NCBI GenBank assembly: GCA_033239005.1
Contig: BSQZ01000073.1
Span: forward strand, 1,883,501 to 1,947,500
DNA: 64,000 nucleotides
Direction of reading: 5' to 3'
From: Lamellibrachia satsuma
Taxonomy: Eukaryota; Annelida; Polychaeta; Sabellida; Siboglinidae
The notes beneath the pieces are model-generated. The model saw only the letters and a program-made list of their open reading frames with translations, searched no databases and had not been told where the DNA came from. The position numbers and the translations under genes are program-made. Below, piece after piece: positions 1 to 10,718 of the stretch. How positions within the stretch are numbered: the first letter of the stretch is position 1; every line of letters starts with the position of its first letter.

Positions 1-282
1 ATATGCTTGGTCAGGTATCAATGTACGTCTACATGCTCGGTCAGCTATACAGGTATGGCTACATGCTCAGTCAGATATACATGTACGTCTATATGCTCGG
101 TCAGGTATACAGGTACGTCTACATGCTCAGTCAGGTATACATGTACGTCTATATGCTCGGTCAGGTATCAATGTACGTCTACATGCTCGGTCAGGTATAC
201 AGGCATGTCTACATGCTCGGTCAGGTATACAGGTATGTCTACATGCTCAGTCAGGTATACAGGTACGTCTGGTTGTCTGTTG
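1..282. repeat. 30-bp minisatellite, about 9 copies
   Basis: The unit begins atgctcggtcaggtatacag and recurs every 30 bases with substitutions. The array enters from the left edge, so its true length is unknown. Because 30 is a multiple of 3 it stays open in two frames, but it shows no sign of being coding. It most likely lies in an intron of the cyclase gene whose exon begins at 622. Confidence 0.9.
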
Positions 283-433
283 ATAGTCAGCATAATTTTA
301 TATTAAAAATACCCTCTATATATAATTTCATAACTTGCCGAAATTATGTAACCGTTTTTATGAAATCTTTAAAATGTATTAGTGTTGATGTGAAGGAGAT
401 ATGCATTCGATTTAAAGTTTGCTAATATTGTTA

Positions 434-580
<147 letters not shown>

Positions 581-621
581 TTGTTCTATGTATGTTTAAT
601 GGATACCGCGCACATGCGCAG

Positions 622-836
622 GCTGTTCGACGAGGTCCTTGACCTATATGACGTGTACAAGGTCGACACTCTCGGTAGCATTCACATTCTCGTCTGCGGA
701 CTTCCAGTTCCGAACGGCAAGAAACACGCCCGCGACATGGCGCTTTTGTCACTTGAATTGATGCAATCTTTCCAAAGCTACCGCGTACCTCGCATGCCAA
801 GTGAGAAATTTGCACTTCGCGTGGGACTTCACTCGG
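622..836 (+). CDS. Receptor-type guanylate cyclase-like catalytic domain, internal exon (pseudo-cyclase)
   Basis: This exon encodes the middle of a class III nucleotide cyclase domain. The segment LFDEVLDLYDVYKVD, then TLGSIHILVCGLPVPNGKKH, then LRVGLHSG matches the family order of FD..ID.FDVYKVETIGDAYM, SGLP..NG..HA and LRIGIHSG seen in membrane receptor guanylate cyclases. The start is the first AG after the CA run (620-621). The end is a GTATGT donor at 837 leaving one base of a Gly codon, completed exactly by the next exon. Two active-site positions differ. The second metal-binding Asp of the family (TIGDAY) is Ser at 677-679, and the guanine-selecting Glu of KVET is Asp at 665-667. Earlier exons (first metal Asp, kinase homology, receptor part) would lie outside the window. 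Family assignment is firm; loss of catalysis is inference. Confidence 0.85.
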
Positions 837-849
837 GTATGTAAGGCCT

Positions 850-1070
850 ATGTGTGTGTATGTGCGTGTGTGCTTGTGCGTGCGTGCTTGCATGCAAGTG
901 CATGTGCGTGCGTGCGTGTGTTCGTGGTTGTGTGAATGTGCTTGTGTGTGTGTGTGTCCGTGCGTGCGTGCGTGCGTGCGTGCGTGCATGGGTTTTTCCG
1001 TGCGTGTGTTTTTGTATACATGTGTGCGTGTGTGCGTGCGTGCGTGCGTGCGTGCCTGCGTGCGTGTGTA
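850..1070. repeat. Degenerate (TG)n/(TGCG)n low-complexity tract
   Basis: Alternating purine-pyrimidine sequence, mostly TGTG and TGCG. Such DNA can adopt the Z form. It is intronic. Confidence 0.9.
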
Positions 1071-1305
1071 TGACGTATTCGTATATGCCCACATGTGTAG
1101 TAAACATAATTCTTGAGAAATTCGTATGGGGTGCGTGTTTGTAAGACATCTATGTAAGGCATGTTTGTGATACCAATCGTTAGAAAGTTCATTCGGATGA
1201 CGCTGTCTGTGGTGTGTTTTTGGGGAGAAAGGCATGCATGAAACGCATTTATGATGTAAGTGTGAGGTAATGTTGCGCGACATCCATTTCGGAAGTGAAG
1301 TGACG

Positions 1306-2000
1306 CAGGATGTCAGCAGGTTGATGTGTGATGTGCTTGTGAAGCAGGATTTCAGCATGTTGGTGTGTTTGTGAAGCAGGATGTCAGTAGGTTGGTGTGT
1401 TTGTGAAGCAGGATGTCAGCAGGTTGGTGTGTTTGTGAAGCAGGATGTCAGCAGGTTGGTGTGTTTGTGAAGCAGGATGTCAGCAGGTTGGTGTGTTTGT
1501 GAAGCAGGATGTCAGCAGGTTGGTGTGTTTGTGAAGCAGGACGTCAGCATGTTAGTGTGTTTGTGTAGCAGGATGTCAGCAGGTTGGTGTGTTTGTGAAG
1601 CAGGATGTCAGTAGGTTGGTGTGTTTGTGAAGCAGGATGTCAGCAGGTTGGTGTGTTTGTGAAGCAGGATGTCAGCAGGTTGGTGTGTTTGTGAAGCAGG
1701 ATGTCAGCAGGTTGGTGTGTTTGTGAAGCAGGATGTCAGTAGGTTGGTGTGTTTGTGAAGCAGGATGTCAGCAGGTTGATGTGTTTGTGAAGCAGGTGTC
1801 AGCATGTTGGTGTTTGTGAAGCAGGATGTCAGCAGGTTGGTGTGTTTGTGAAGCAGGATGTCAGCAGGTTGGTGTGTTTGTGAAGCAGGACGTCAGCATG
1901 TTAGTGTGTTTATGTAGCAGGATGTCAGCAGGTTGGTGTGTTTGTGAAGCAGGATGTCAGTAGGTTGGTGTGTTTGTGAAGCAGGATGTCAACAGGTCGG
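1306..2000. repeat. 32-bp minisatellite, about 21 copies
   Basis: The unit begins gtcagcaggttggtgtgttt and ends gtgaagcaggat. It lies in the first visible cyclase intron. A few copies have lost bases near 1797-1815. Confidence 0.92.
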
Positions 2001-2020
2001 TGTGTGATGTGTCTCAACAG

Positions 2021-2119
2021 GCGAATGTGTCGCGGGCGTTATCGCTATGAAGGTTCCACGGTATTGTCTGGTTGGCGAGGCTCTGAGCACAGCTTGTCGC
2101 ATGGAGGCGACAGGCAAAG
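2021..2119 (+). CDS. Guanylate cyclase-like catalytic domain, exon 2 in window
   Basis: The exon starts after CAACAG and ends before GTGAGT. It completes a split Gly codon and continues the domain with VAGVIAMKVPRYCLVGEAL and STACRMEATG. The family has [20 protein letters not shown] and NTASRMES here. The guanine-selecting Cys of PRYC is kept (2065-2067), as is the transition-state Arg (2098-2100). The paired Asn of NTASRM is Ser (2086-2088), and Asp of FGDT is Glu. Phase 1 at both ends matches its neighbours, so the reading frame is intact across splices. That supports a maintained gene rather than a pseudogene. Confidence 0.87.
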
Positions 2120-2678
2120 GTGAGTGCATCACATTCGAACCAAGACTCTCTCGATTATTGCACCAACTCTTTGAAATTCACTCCTTATTTGTGTTAGGTC
2201 AGTGGGAAATATAATAAAACGTCAATATCGTCTGAAGACTCCATTTTTAGATGGTTTAACCATTTTGCTTTGATGCGCCTCTTAGCTCAGATTTCCAAGG
2301 ATTTAGGCGTTATAAAAGTTATCATATTTTTGTGTATTACTGTTCAAAGAAAGAAACACAATTTTGTATAGTATTCTGTAGTGCAAAGCTGTTTACCAAT
2401 CTGGTCTTCAAAAATATTGTTGATAACTATATTGCAGACGTGTATGGCGAGATCACGTTGTAATTATAGGTAAAATTGTAATGACTCATGTAACCTATTA
2501 AGATTTTGTGAGAATAAACTTGATTGATTGATCGATTTATGGATTGATGGAATGACTGATTGATGGAGCGCTTACAATGCCTAGATGCATGCATAATTAA
2601 TGAAATGATAAATGCTTACTGACACAGGTCTTTAGCGGTGATACTCTCCCTGTAGTTAAGTTAGTGTTTTTGTTTTAG
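2120..2678 (+). other. Cyclase gene intron of 559 bp
   Basis: It runs from GTGAGT to TTTTGTTTTAG. AT-rich unique sequence with a short GATTGATTGATC stretch near 2523. I see no exon or element in it. Confidence 0.75.
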
Positions 2679-2770
2679 CCAACCAGATCCACATTACTTC
2701 CGCGTTGAATCAAATACTCGACCAAGTCGGAAACTTTACCGTGGAACAGTGCGAAGACATCGGGGGAACG
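2679..2770 (+). CDS. Guanylate cyclase-like catalytic domain, exon 3 in window
   Basis: The strong acceptor TTTTGTTTTAG opens an exon reading NQIHITSALNQILDQVGNFT and then VEQCEDIGGT. It lines up with the family's KIHIS..TK.VLDEFGGF followed by ELRGDVEMK. I end it at the weak donor GTTTGT (2771) because joining there to the exon at 8232 restores the family's exact spacing up to the terminal KGKG..RTYWL motif. A better-looking donor, GTAAGA, lies 48 bases on at 2819 and is also in phase 0. Using it would add 16 residues, so the end could be 2818 in some transcripts. Confidence 0.8.
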
Positions 2771-3834
2771 GTTTGTACAACGCATTTGCAACCATCGACA
2801 CAATTTGCAACAACATATGTAAGACCTGGTATACGCAAAAGTAGTTACTCAAAAACATTTACCTCAATATTTAATACTATAGGTCTGATTCACCATATGG
2901 ACGATATACATCCGGTTTTGTTTTTAGCTTTCTGTGTTACAACGTAAAGAATTGGGGACACTATGAATTATTTAATTTGCATTGGAAACATAACATTTGG
3001 TGTTTTGGTACATTTTCATATTGGCTACCATTTACGCAACGTCTGGCCAATAATTTCCGAAGTAATTATTTCAAAATGGTTGTCGTAATCAAACTACGAA
3101 CTACGTATCCTATCTCGGCTTAAAAGATACATAAAAGGATGATTTTAGACCTACCAGCTCGACCAACTGTTTAGTGGCAACGAATTGATTCGTAATAGTC
3201 TTAGTTTATTGTTGATTTTGTTTGTGGTGGTCATTTTGAAATCCATTGTCTATATGAAAACCCAGTGTACATTGTTATCATAGTTTGACAACTTTTCTCT
3301 TGTCTTCTGTACGTTTGTTTGTACGGTTCTGTACGTTTGTCAAATGCAGCAAACAAAAGTAGTTTATAATTAATATCATTTATAAACGATAACAATGGGC
3401 ACATTTAGGATTGGACCAACGGGGGCGCAGCCATCCACGCAAGTGTGTCTTGAGAATGTATTTTCTATTCTTGAAATGGTGCATTCCTTGGCATTGAAAG
3501 TAAACTCTGGTGGACAACGTGTGAAACATCGTGGATTAGTTTTGTCATCATGATAATTAAATGAACAAAACAAACTCAGAGTGAGGCACACGTTGTATTA
3601 GTGTATTGTACATATATGTACATATATGTACATGTATGAAAATATATGTTAGGTTAGCGTGCATCAATCAGCAAAAGGTCTATGAGCACTCAGAGGATTA
3701 ATGATGCCAGCCATTCTTCTTCGATGGTTCCTGCTGTACTTGTCAATAACTGCTTGGAAGTCGACTTTGATATACTTGTATACACGAAGTAGTTCCAACG
3801 TATTGAGGCGATCCTGGTGGCATTGTGTTTCGGG

Positions 3835-4830
3835 TCATGGAGGTTGGGGATGGCAGGTCATGAACGTTGGGGATGGCAGGTCATGGACACTGGGGATGCC
3901 AGGTCATGGACGTTTGGGATGGCAGGTCATGGACGTTGGGGATGGCAGGTCATGGACGTTGGGGATGGCAGGTCATGAACGTTGGGGATGGCAGGCCATG
4001 GACGTTAGGGATGGCAGGTCATGGACACTGGGGATGGCAGGTCATGGACGTTGGGGATGGCAGGTCATGGGCACTGGGGATGGCAGGTCATGAACGTTGG
4101 GGATGGCAGGTCATGGATGTTGTGGATGACAGGTCATGGACACTGGGGATGGCAGGTCATGGACGTTGGGGATGACAGGTCATGGACGTTGGGGATGGTA
4201 GGTCATGGACGTTGGGGATGACAGGTCAGAGACGTTGGGGATGGTAGGTCATGGACGTTGGGGATGGCAGGTCATGGACGTTGGGGATGGCAGGTCATGA
4301 ACGTTGGGGATGGCACGTCATGGATGTTGGGGTGACAGGTCATGGACACTGGGGATGGCAGGTCATGGACGTTGGGGATGGCAGGTCATGGACGTTGAGG
4401 ATGGCAGGTCATGGACATTATGGATGGCAGGTCATGGACGTTGGGGATGGCAGGTCATGGACATTGGGGATGGCAGGCCATGGACGTTGGGGATGGCAGG
4501 TCATGGACGTTGGGGATGACAGGTCATGGACATTGGGGATGGCAGGTCATGGACATTGGGGATGGCAGGTCATGGACGTTGGGGATGGCAGGTCATGGAC
4601 GTTGGGGATGGCAGGTCATGGACGTTGGGGATGGCAGGTCATGGACATTGGGGATGACAGGTCATGGACGTTGGGGATGGCAGGTCATGGACATTGGGGA
4701 TGGCAGGTCATGGACATTGGGGATGGCAGGTCATGGACGTTGGGGATGGCAGGTCATTGACACTGGGGATGGCAGGTCATGGATGCTGGGGATGCCAGGT
4801 CATGGACGTTGAGGATGGTAGGTCATGGCA
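3835..4830. repeat. 24-bp minisatellite, about 41 copies
   Basis: The unit starts gatggcaggtcatggacgtt and ends gggg. Substitutions are scattered. Because 24 is divisible by 3, several frames stay open. It is intronic in the cyclase gene. Confidence 0.93.
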
Positions 4831-5171
4831 ATATCATTCTTGATGGTCGGTTATGTTGACATATGTCCGCTCACGCTACTGAGTAGGAGCGTCAGGCCGA
4901 GCACAGCTTGTTCTAAGATCACACTGCATCCCGTGTCAAATGTAAATGTCTACAAATGATATGAATACTAAGTGTCGCCAGTATACTTCGGTGGCGTCTA
5001 CCTCCGTGTTGTTTCTTATGGTCTGCCTCCCACAACACCGCAGCTTGGGATCGAGATCACTGTTCCAACAATGTTGACCATCAATCATCTTGTAGATGTC
5101 ACATCAGCATTTTGGCTGATGTCGATAAAGATATATGCTTTACCAGTGTGATTTCCTCATATGCCTGGAGA

Positions 5172-5380
5172 ACATCCTGAGTAGAACCGTGGAGCAGCTT
5201 GCTGAGTAGAACCGTGGAGCAGCTTGCTGAGTAGAACCGTGGAGCAGCTTGCTGAGTAGAACCGTGGAGCAGCTTGCTGAGTAGAACCTTGGAGCAGCTT
5301 GCTGAGTAGAACCGTGGAGCAGCTTGCTGAGTAGAACCGTGGAGCAGATTGCTGAGTAGAACCGTGGAGCAGCGTGCTGA
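5172..5380. repeat. 25-bp minisatellite, about 8 copies
   Basis: The unit starts gagtagaaccgtggagcagc and ends ttgct. The copies are nearly identical. It is intronic in the cyclase gene. Confidence 0.92.
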
Positions 5381-5942
5381 GGATTACGATATACTCAAAC
5401 ATCTACCGATTCTCTAGGAATGTACCGATAAACGTAACATTTGAGATCGCTCAAAGTAGACCAAACGCATCCATCGTTGTTTTTGAACTCAATGTATTGC
5501 CCTCTTTGTTTGAACTTCCCGTTAGGCAATCAAGGGTGGATTTCGTGAAATACAGCTTGTGTAGTGTGTCGTTGCATCCGCCTTGTCTCACACAGTAGTT
5601 TCACCTTCTCCAAACCTTCCTCCGGATGTTGACCTGGGGATGTGCACCCTATTACCCCCCCACCCCAGACCCACACCTCTGATTGCATACAACAGAACAG
5701 CAGACTGCTATATTCAGCTGAATAATGTCTGATTATTATTTTGTCATTTAGAAACATATTTTACCTAGTTAGAGACAGTTTAGTTAGGGACAGTATAGTT
5801 AGTGTAAGCATATTTCTTGGTGACATTTCATGCACCGCGATATTATATAGTGTTTCCACGTCATTAAACGGTCCCTTCTCAATTCGGTGTTTTCGTTCGC
5901 CTCGTTTCAAGCTAATTTTGCAAAAAAAAAAAACGTATGTTA

Positions 5943-7345
5943 TGCCAATGTGGCATGTTATACCACTATGACATGTTATATCACTGTGACATGTTATATC
6001 ACTATGACATGTTATACCACTGTGACATGTTATATCACTGTGACATGTTATACCACTGTGACATGTTATACCAATGTGACATGTTATACCACTATGACAT
6101 GTTATACCCCTATGACATGTTATATCACTGTGACATGTTATATCACTGTGACATGTTATACCCCTATGACATGTTATATCACTATGACATGTTATACCAC
6201 TGTGACATGTTATATCACTGTGACATGTTATACCACTGTGACATGTCATACCACTGTGACATGTTATACCACTGTGACATGTTATACCACTGTGACATGT
6301 TATATCACTGTGACATGTTATATCACTGTGACATGTTATATCACTGTGACATGTTATACCACTATGACATGTTATACCCCTATGACATGTTATATCACTG
6401 TGACATGTTATATCACTGTGACATGTTATACCCCTATGACATGTTATATCACTATGACATGTTATGCCACTGTGACATGTTATATCACTGTGACATGTTA
6501 TACCACTGTGACATGTTATACCACTGTGACATGTTATACCACTGTGACATGTTATATCACTGTGACATGTTATACCACTGTGACATGTTATATCACTGTG
6601 ACATGTTATATCACTGTGACATGTTATACCACTGTGACATGTTATATCACTGTGACATGTTATACCACTGTGACATGTTATATCACTGTGACATGTTATA
6701 TCACTGTGACATGTTATGCCCCTATGACATGTTATATCACTGTGACATGTTATATCACTGTGACATGTTATACCACTGTGACATGTTATATCACTGTGAC
6801 GTGTTATATCACTGTGACATGTTATACCACTGTGACATGTTATATCACTGTGACATGTTATACCACTGTGACATGTTATATCACTGTGACATGTTATATC
6901 ACTGTGACATGTTATATCACTGTGACATGTTATACCCCTGTGACATGTTATATCACTATGACATGTTATACCACTGTGACATGTTATATCACTGTGACAT
7001 GTTATACCACTGTGACATGTTATACCACTGTGACATGTTATATCACTGTGACATGTTATACCACTATGACATGTTATATCACTGTGACATGTTATATCAC
7101 TGTGACATGTTATATCACTGTGACATGTTATACCCCTGTGACATGTTATATCACTGTGACATGTTATATCACTATGACATGTTATACCACTGTGACATGT
7201 TATACCACTGTGACATGTTATTTCACTGTGACATGTTATATTACTGTGACATGTTATATAAATGTGACATGTTGTACCACTGTGACATGTTATACCACTG
7301 TGACATATTATATCACTGTGACATGTTATACCACTGTGACATGTC
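5943..7345. repeat. 18-bp minisatellite, about 78 copies, with higher-order structure
   Basis: The unit is acatgttataccactgtg with a limited set of variants (atatc, acccc, ctatg). The variant string starting at 6091 repeats at 6361, an offset of 270 bases or 15 units, which shows block duplication. It is open in three frames (up to 542 codons) only because the unit length is a multiple of 3 and stop codons are absent. It is intronic. Confidence 0.95.
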
Positions 7346-7477
7346 AGTATACTAACTCTTATTAAATTATTATTACATAACCTATTCACATACTACATAT
7401 TTGAACATCAACGAATATCATTCACGATGAGGTAAATTAATTGAAGAGGTAATTTTCAGCGACGTGAAGATGACGGC

Positions 7478-8182
7478 TCACAGACACAGACACAGACACA
7501 GGCACAGACACAGGCACAGACACAGACACAGGCACAGGCACAGGCACAGACACAGGCACATACAAAGACACAGCCAGAGACACAGGCACATACACAGACA
7601 CAGACACAGGCACAGGCACAGACACAGGCACAGGCACAAACACAGACACAGGCACAGACACAGGCACATACACAGACACAGGCACAGACAAAGACACAGT
7701 CAGAGACACATGCACAGGCACAGACACAGACACAGACACAGGCACAGGCACAGGCACAGGCACAGACACAGGCACAGGCACAGAGAAAGACACAGCCAGA
7801 CACAGGCAGACACAGACACAGACACAGACACAGGCACAGACACAGACACAGGCACAGACACAGGCACAGACACAGGCACAGACACAGGCACAGACACAGA
7901 CAAAGACACAGCCAGAGACACAGGCACAGACACAGACACAGGCACAGGCACAGACACAGACGCAGGCACAGACACAGGAACATACACAGGCACAGACACA
8001 GGCACAGACACAGGCACAGACACAGGCACAGACACATGCACAGACACAGACAGAGACACAGCCAGAGACACAGGCACAGACACAGACAAAGACACAGCCA
8101 GAGACAGAGGCACAGACATAGACACAGACACAGACACAGACACAGGCACAGGCACAGACACAGGCACAGACACAGGCACAGT
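7478..8182. repeat. (CAGRCA)n hexanucleotide array, about 117 units
   Basis: Alternating cagaca and caggca, with ccagag, ccagac and aaagac variants. It ends about 50 bases before the last exon's acceptor, so it lies against the splice site. Confidence 0.93.
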
Positions 8183-8231
8183 TGTCTCATTGACATTGTC
8201 AACGACACTGTAACTGTTGTTGCCTTCACAG

Positions 8232-8396
8232 GGGAAAGGTGACGCGACAGCAGACACGAGAACGTACTGGTTGAAGCGATACACGCCACCGCTGTGTAAC
8301 GACTATGGTGAAGAACAAGAGGACAACGTCTCGAACGAACACGAAGCCGATCGCCGGCACGCGCAGTGTTCGATCACAATCGACCTGGTGGACTAA
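8232..8396 (+). CDS. Guanylate cyclase-like gene, last coding exon
   Basis: After a good polypyrimidine-AG acceptor the exon reads [17 protein letters not shown], which is the signature end of receptor guanylate cyclase domains (KGKG..RTYWL). It continues for about 37 residues rich in acidic residues ([16 protein letters not shown]), ends IDLVD and stops with TAA at 8394-8396. Phase 0 fits both candidate donors of the previous exon. It is separated from that exon by 5.46 kb of repeat-laden intron, which would hide it from simple gene finders. The tail after TYWL is short, so any further C-terminal domain is absent. Confidence 0.82.
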   Translation, partial: GKGDATADTRTYWLKRYTPPLCNDYGEEQEDNVSNEHEADRRHAQCSITIDLVD

Positions 8397-8550
8397 TGGT
8401 ACTTCACTACAGGCCAGGAATAAGCTACGTTAGCCAACGTTGTTCAACGCCTTCGAGATAGAGGCCTACAAAATGAAAACTATTCAGTTCGCTTTCATGA
8501 AAAGTGTACAGCAAATTGTTTATCATAGACAAGACAATGTACACTCCACA

Positions 8551-8556
8551 AATAAA
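8551..8556 (+). promoter_or_regulatory. Polyadenylation signal AATAAA of the cyclase gene
   Basis: AATAAA lies 155 bases after the stop codon, with a TG-rich stretch at about 8600-8640 as a plausible downstream element. This gives a short 3' UTR of about 8397-8575. Confidence 0.6.
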
Positions 8557-8599
8557 ACTATTTATTGCGAACATATGCACCTAAAAGTATAAAAAGATA

Positions 8600-9075
8600 G
8601 TGTGTAAATTGTATTGCGTATGTACGTGTTTACGTACGTGCATATACATATACACATACATACACGTTACATATGCGTATAGCAAAGCAATCCATATATT
8701 TGATTAAATGCGTGAAGGCTATGTCGACGTAATTTTGATCAACGAATATGATTAATGTATTATGGATTAGCATTAATATCCAGAAAACGTAACTGTGCTT
8801 AGCGGTGTACGGACTGAAAACCGTAGCTGTGGGCTATGCTGTGGTCCAACATAAAGCTGGGAAAGACAGTGGTAATTAAAAACAATATGCAATACATTTA
8901 TTTGGATTAGTTGAGGACGGTCATCGACGACATCGAAGACAGCGTCTGTGTCAGCACAGTTCGATGTCGCGTCGATTGATACCTTGGTACGATGTTGTTA
9001 TAGTTGTTTTAATAAAAATGTGCACCATTCTTTAGCATCATGACAGTCTACATATGACTACGAATATGACTTTGG

Positions 9076-9114
<39 letters not shown>

Positions 9115-9430
9115 GCAAGTGGTGTTTTGTATAATTTGAAATGCTCACATTAGCCACCGACCCCATCTCAATTAAAATGTTGATTATTGTGTATGAATGA
9201 CATACATCTGGAATGTCAATAAGCATAGATGAACATGGTCAACTTACAACGTCAACTTACGGAATATCTAATATCGACGTAAGTCTGTCCCCCGGTAGGC
9301 GGCAGCTTAATGTTTCATTTGTGTCATATACATTTGTGTCATATACATTTGTATCATATACATTTGTATCATATACATTTGCTGTATGAAATGAGATAGA
9401 ACCTTGAGACGACGTACACGTGTTTTGCTA
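8600..9430. other. Intergenic sequence downstream of the cyclase gene
   Basis: AT-rich unique DNA. It contains a (TA)16 run at 9079-9112 and a 15-bp repeat (tgtcatatacatttg) about four times at 9322-9380. I see no gene. Confidence 0.6.
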
Positions 9431-9697
9431 ACTAAAAACACGCTTTATACGGAACTAGAACTACTATATATAATCTGATATTACATCGTACACGGCAACA
9501 TGACTTCGACTTCGCCGTACGTAAAAACCCGTGGAGAACAGCGTGGTAAGACGGAGATGTGTACACCAGAGCAGCCCGCAGCCGTAGCCCGCAGCCGTAG
9601 CCCGAAGTCGCGGCCTCAGCCTCAGCCTTAGCTGCAGCCGCACCGACCGCTATCGACCACGATCGCAGGGGACACGGACCACAGTCAGTCATCAACG

Positions 9698-10690
9698 ATG
9701 TCAAGCGCTGAGATGGAACAGGAAGCACCGTTCTCGATCGAACCAGTGAACAGCGCCGGGGCGCGATGGGAGCTTTGGCTGCGCCGCTTCGAAAATGTCA
9801 TAGTGGCTAAAGACCTCATATATGTTTCAAAGAGTATGTGCGTATCAAAGAGTATGTGCGTATCAAAGAGTATGTGCGTATCAAAGCGGTGATGGTGCAT
9901 TATGCTTGGGAGGAAGTGTTCGAACTATATTGATATTGATGGTAGTTTTGCACAAGTGAAAGAAAGGCTTACGCCGTATTTTACTCCCAGTCGAAATGAG
10001 ACATACGAAATATTCACCTTTAGACAAGCTCAACAACAAGCCCACCAACAAGCCCAACAACAAGCCCGACAACAAGCCCACCAACAAGCACAACAACAAG
10101 CCCAACAACAAGCACAACAACAAGCCCAACAACAAGCCCACCAGCAAGCCCAACAACAAGCCCACCAACAAGCCCGACAACAAGCCCACCAACAAGCCCA
10201 ACAACAAGCCCACCAACAAGCCCAATAACAAGCCCGACAACAAGCCCACCAACAAGCACAACAACAAGCCCAACAACAAGCCCACCAGCAAGCCCAACAA
10301 CAAGCCCACCAACAAGCCCAACAACAAGCCCACCAACAAGCCCAACAACAAGCCCAACAACAAACCCAACAACAAGCCCAACCACGAGCCCAACAACAAG
10401 CCCACCAACAAGACCAACAACAAGCCCAACAACAAGCCCAACAACAAGCCCAACAACAAGCTGGGGAAATCCTTGACAAATTTCAAGCCAGACTACAACA
10501 AAAAGCCCAACAACAAGCCCACCAACAAGCCCAACATCAAGCCCATCAACAAGCCCACCAACAAGCCAAACAACAAGCCCAACAACAAGCTGGGGAAACC
10601 CTTGACCAATTTCACGCCAGACTACAACAATTAGCAAAGAACTGTAACTTAAAAAAAACAACCGTGAGATTAAGTACATGATAAAGGACT
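9698..10690 (+). pseudogene. Ty3/Gypsy-type retrotransposon gag remnant with repeat expansions
   Basis: The N-terminal part reads ARWELWLRRFENVIVAKDL, the usual W..W..RFE start of invertebrate Gypsy gag. After frame changes it continues HYAWEEVFELY, then VKERLTPYFTPSRNETYEIF and TFRQA, then ETLDQFHARLQQLAKNCN. Together these are the family's conserved YEIF.FRQA...E.ID.F..RL..LA..C path. Between FRQA and the second motif lies a 12-bp repeat coding for QQAH/QQAQ. An 18-bp unit (codons SKSMCV) is repeated just after KDLIYV at about 9828-9885. Breaks: at least two frame shifts near 9890-9930, a CAA to TAA stop at 10226-10228, and a shift in the A-run near 10650. It is clearly dead. Assignment rests on motif recognition. 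Confidence 0.75.
10025..10585 (+). repeat. 12-bp in-frame repeat inside gag, about 45 units
   Basis: The unit is caacaagcccac with variants, encoding QQAH, QQAQ or QQAR in the gag frame. It contains a partial duplicate of the flanking gag motif: AGEILDKFQARLQQ at about 10460-10500 and AGETLDQFHARLQQ at about 10589-10630, both in the same frame. The array therefore grew within the gag gene rather than being inserted. Confidence 0.9.
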
Positions 10691-10718
10691 GATTGAAGCC
10701 AAAATAACACTGGAACAG

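Larger units (their letters stand above)
837..2020 (+). other. Cyclase gene intron of 1184 bp filled with repeats
   Basis: It runs from the GTATGT donor to the CAACAG acceptor. It holds a degenerate TG/TGCG tract (850-1070) and a 32-bp minisatellite (about 1306-2000) that ends about 20 bases before the acceptor. Only 1075-1305 is unique sequence. Confidence 0.8.
2771..8231 (+). other. Cyclase gene large intron, 5.46 kb
   Basis: The intron joins 2770 (or 2818) to the acceptor TTGCCTTCACAG at 8231. It carries arrays at 3835-4830 (24 bp), 5172-5380 (25 bp), 5943-7345 (18 bp) and 7478-8182 (6 bp). The gaps 2820-3830, 4830-5170, 5380-5940 and 7350-7475 hold AT-rich unique sequence with no exon or element I recognise. 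A short GTACATATAT triplicate is at 3607-3640. Confidence 0.75.

Noticed and set aside
5761..7389. Open frames of 472, 492 and 542 codons on both strands
   Set aside because: They are translations of an 18-bp stop-free tandem array in three frames, inside a cyclase intron. The peptides are pure hexapeptide repeats.
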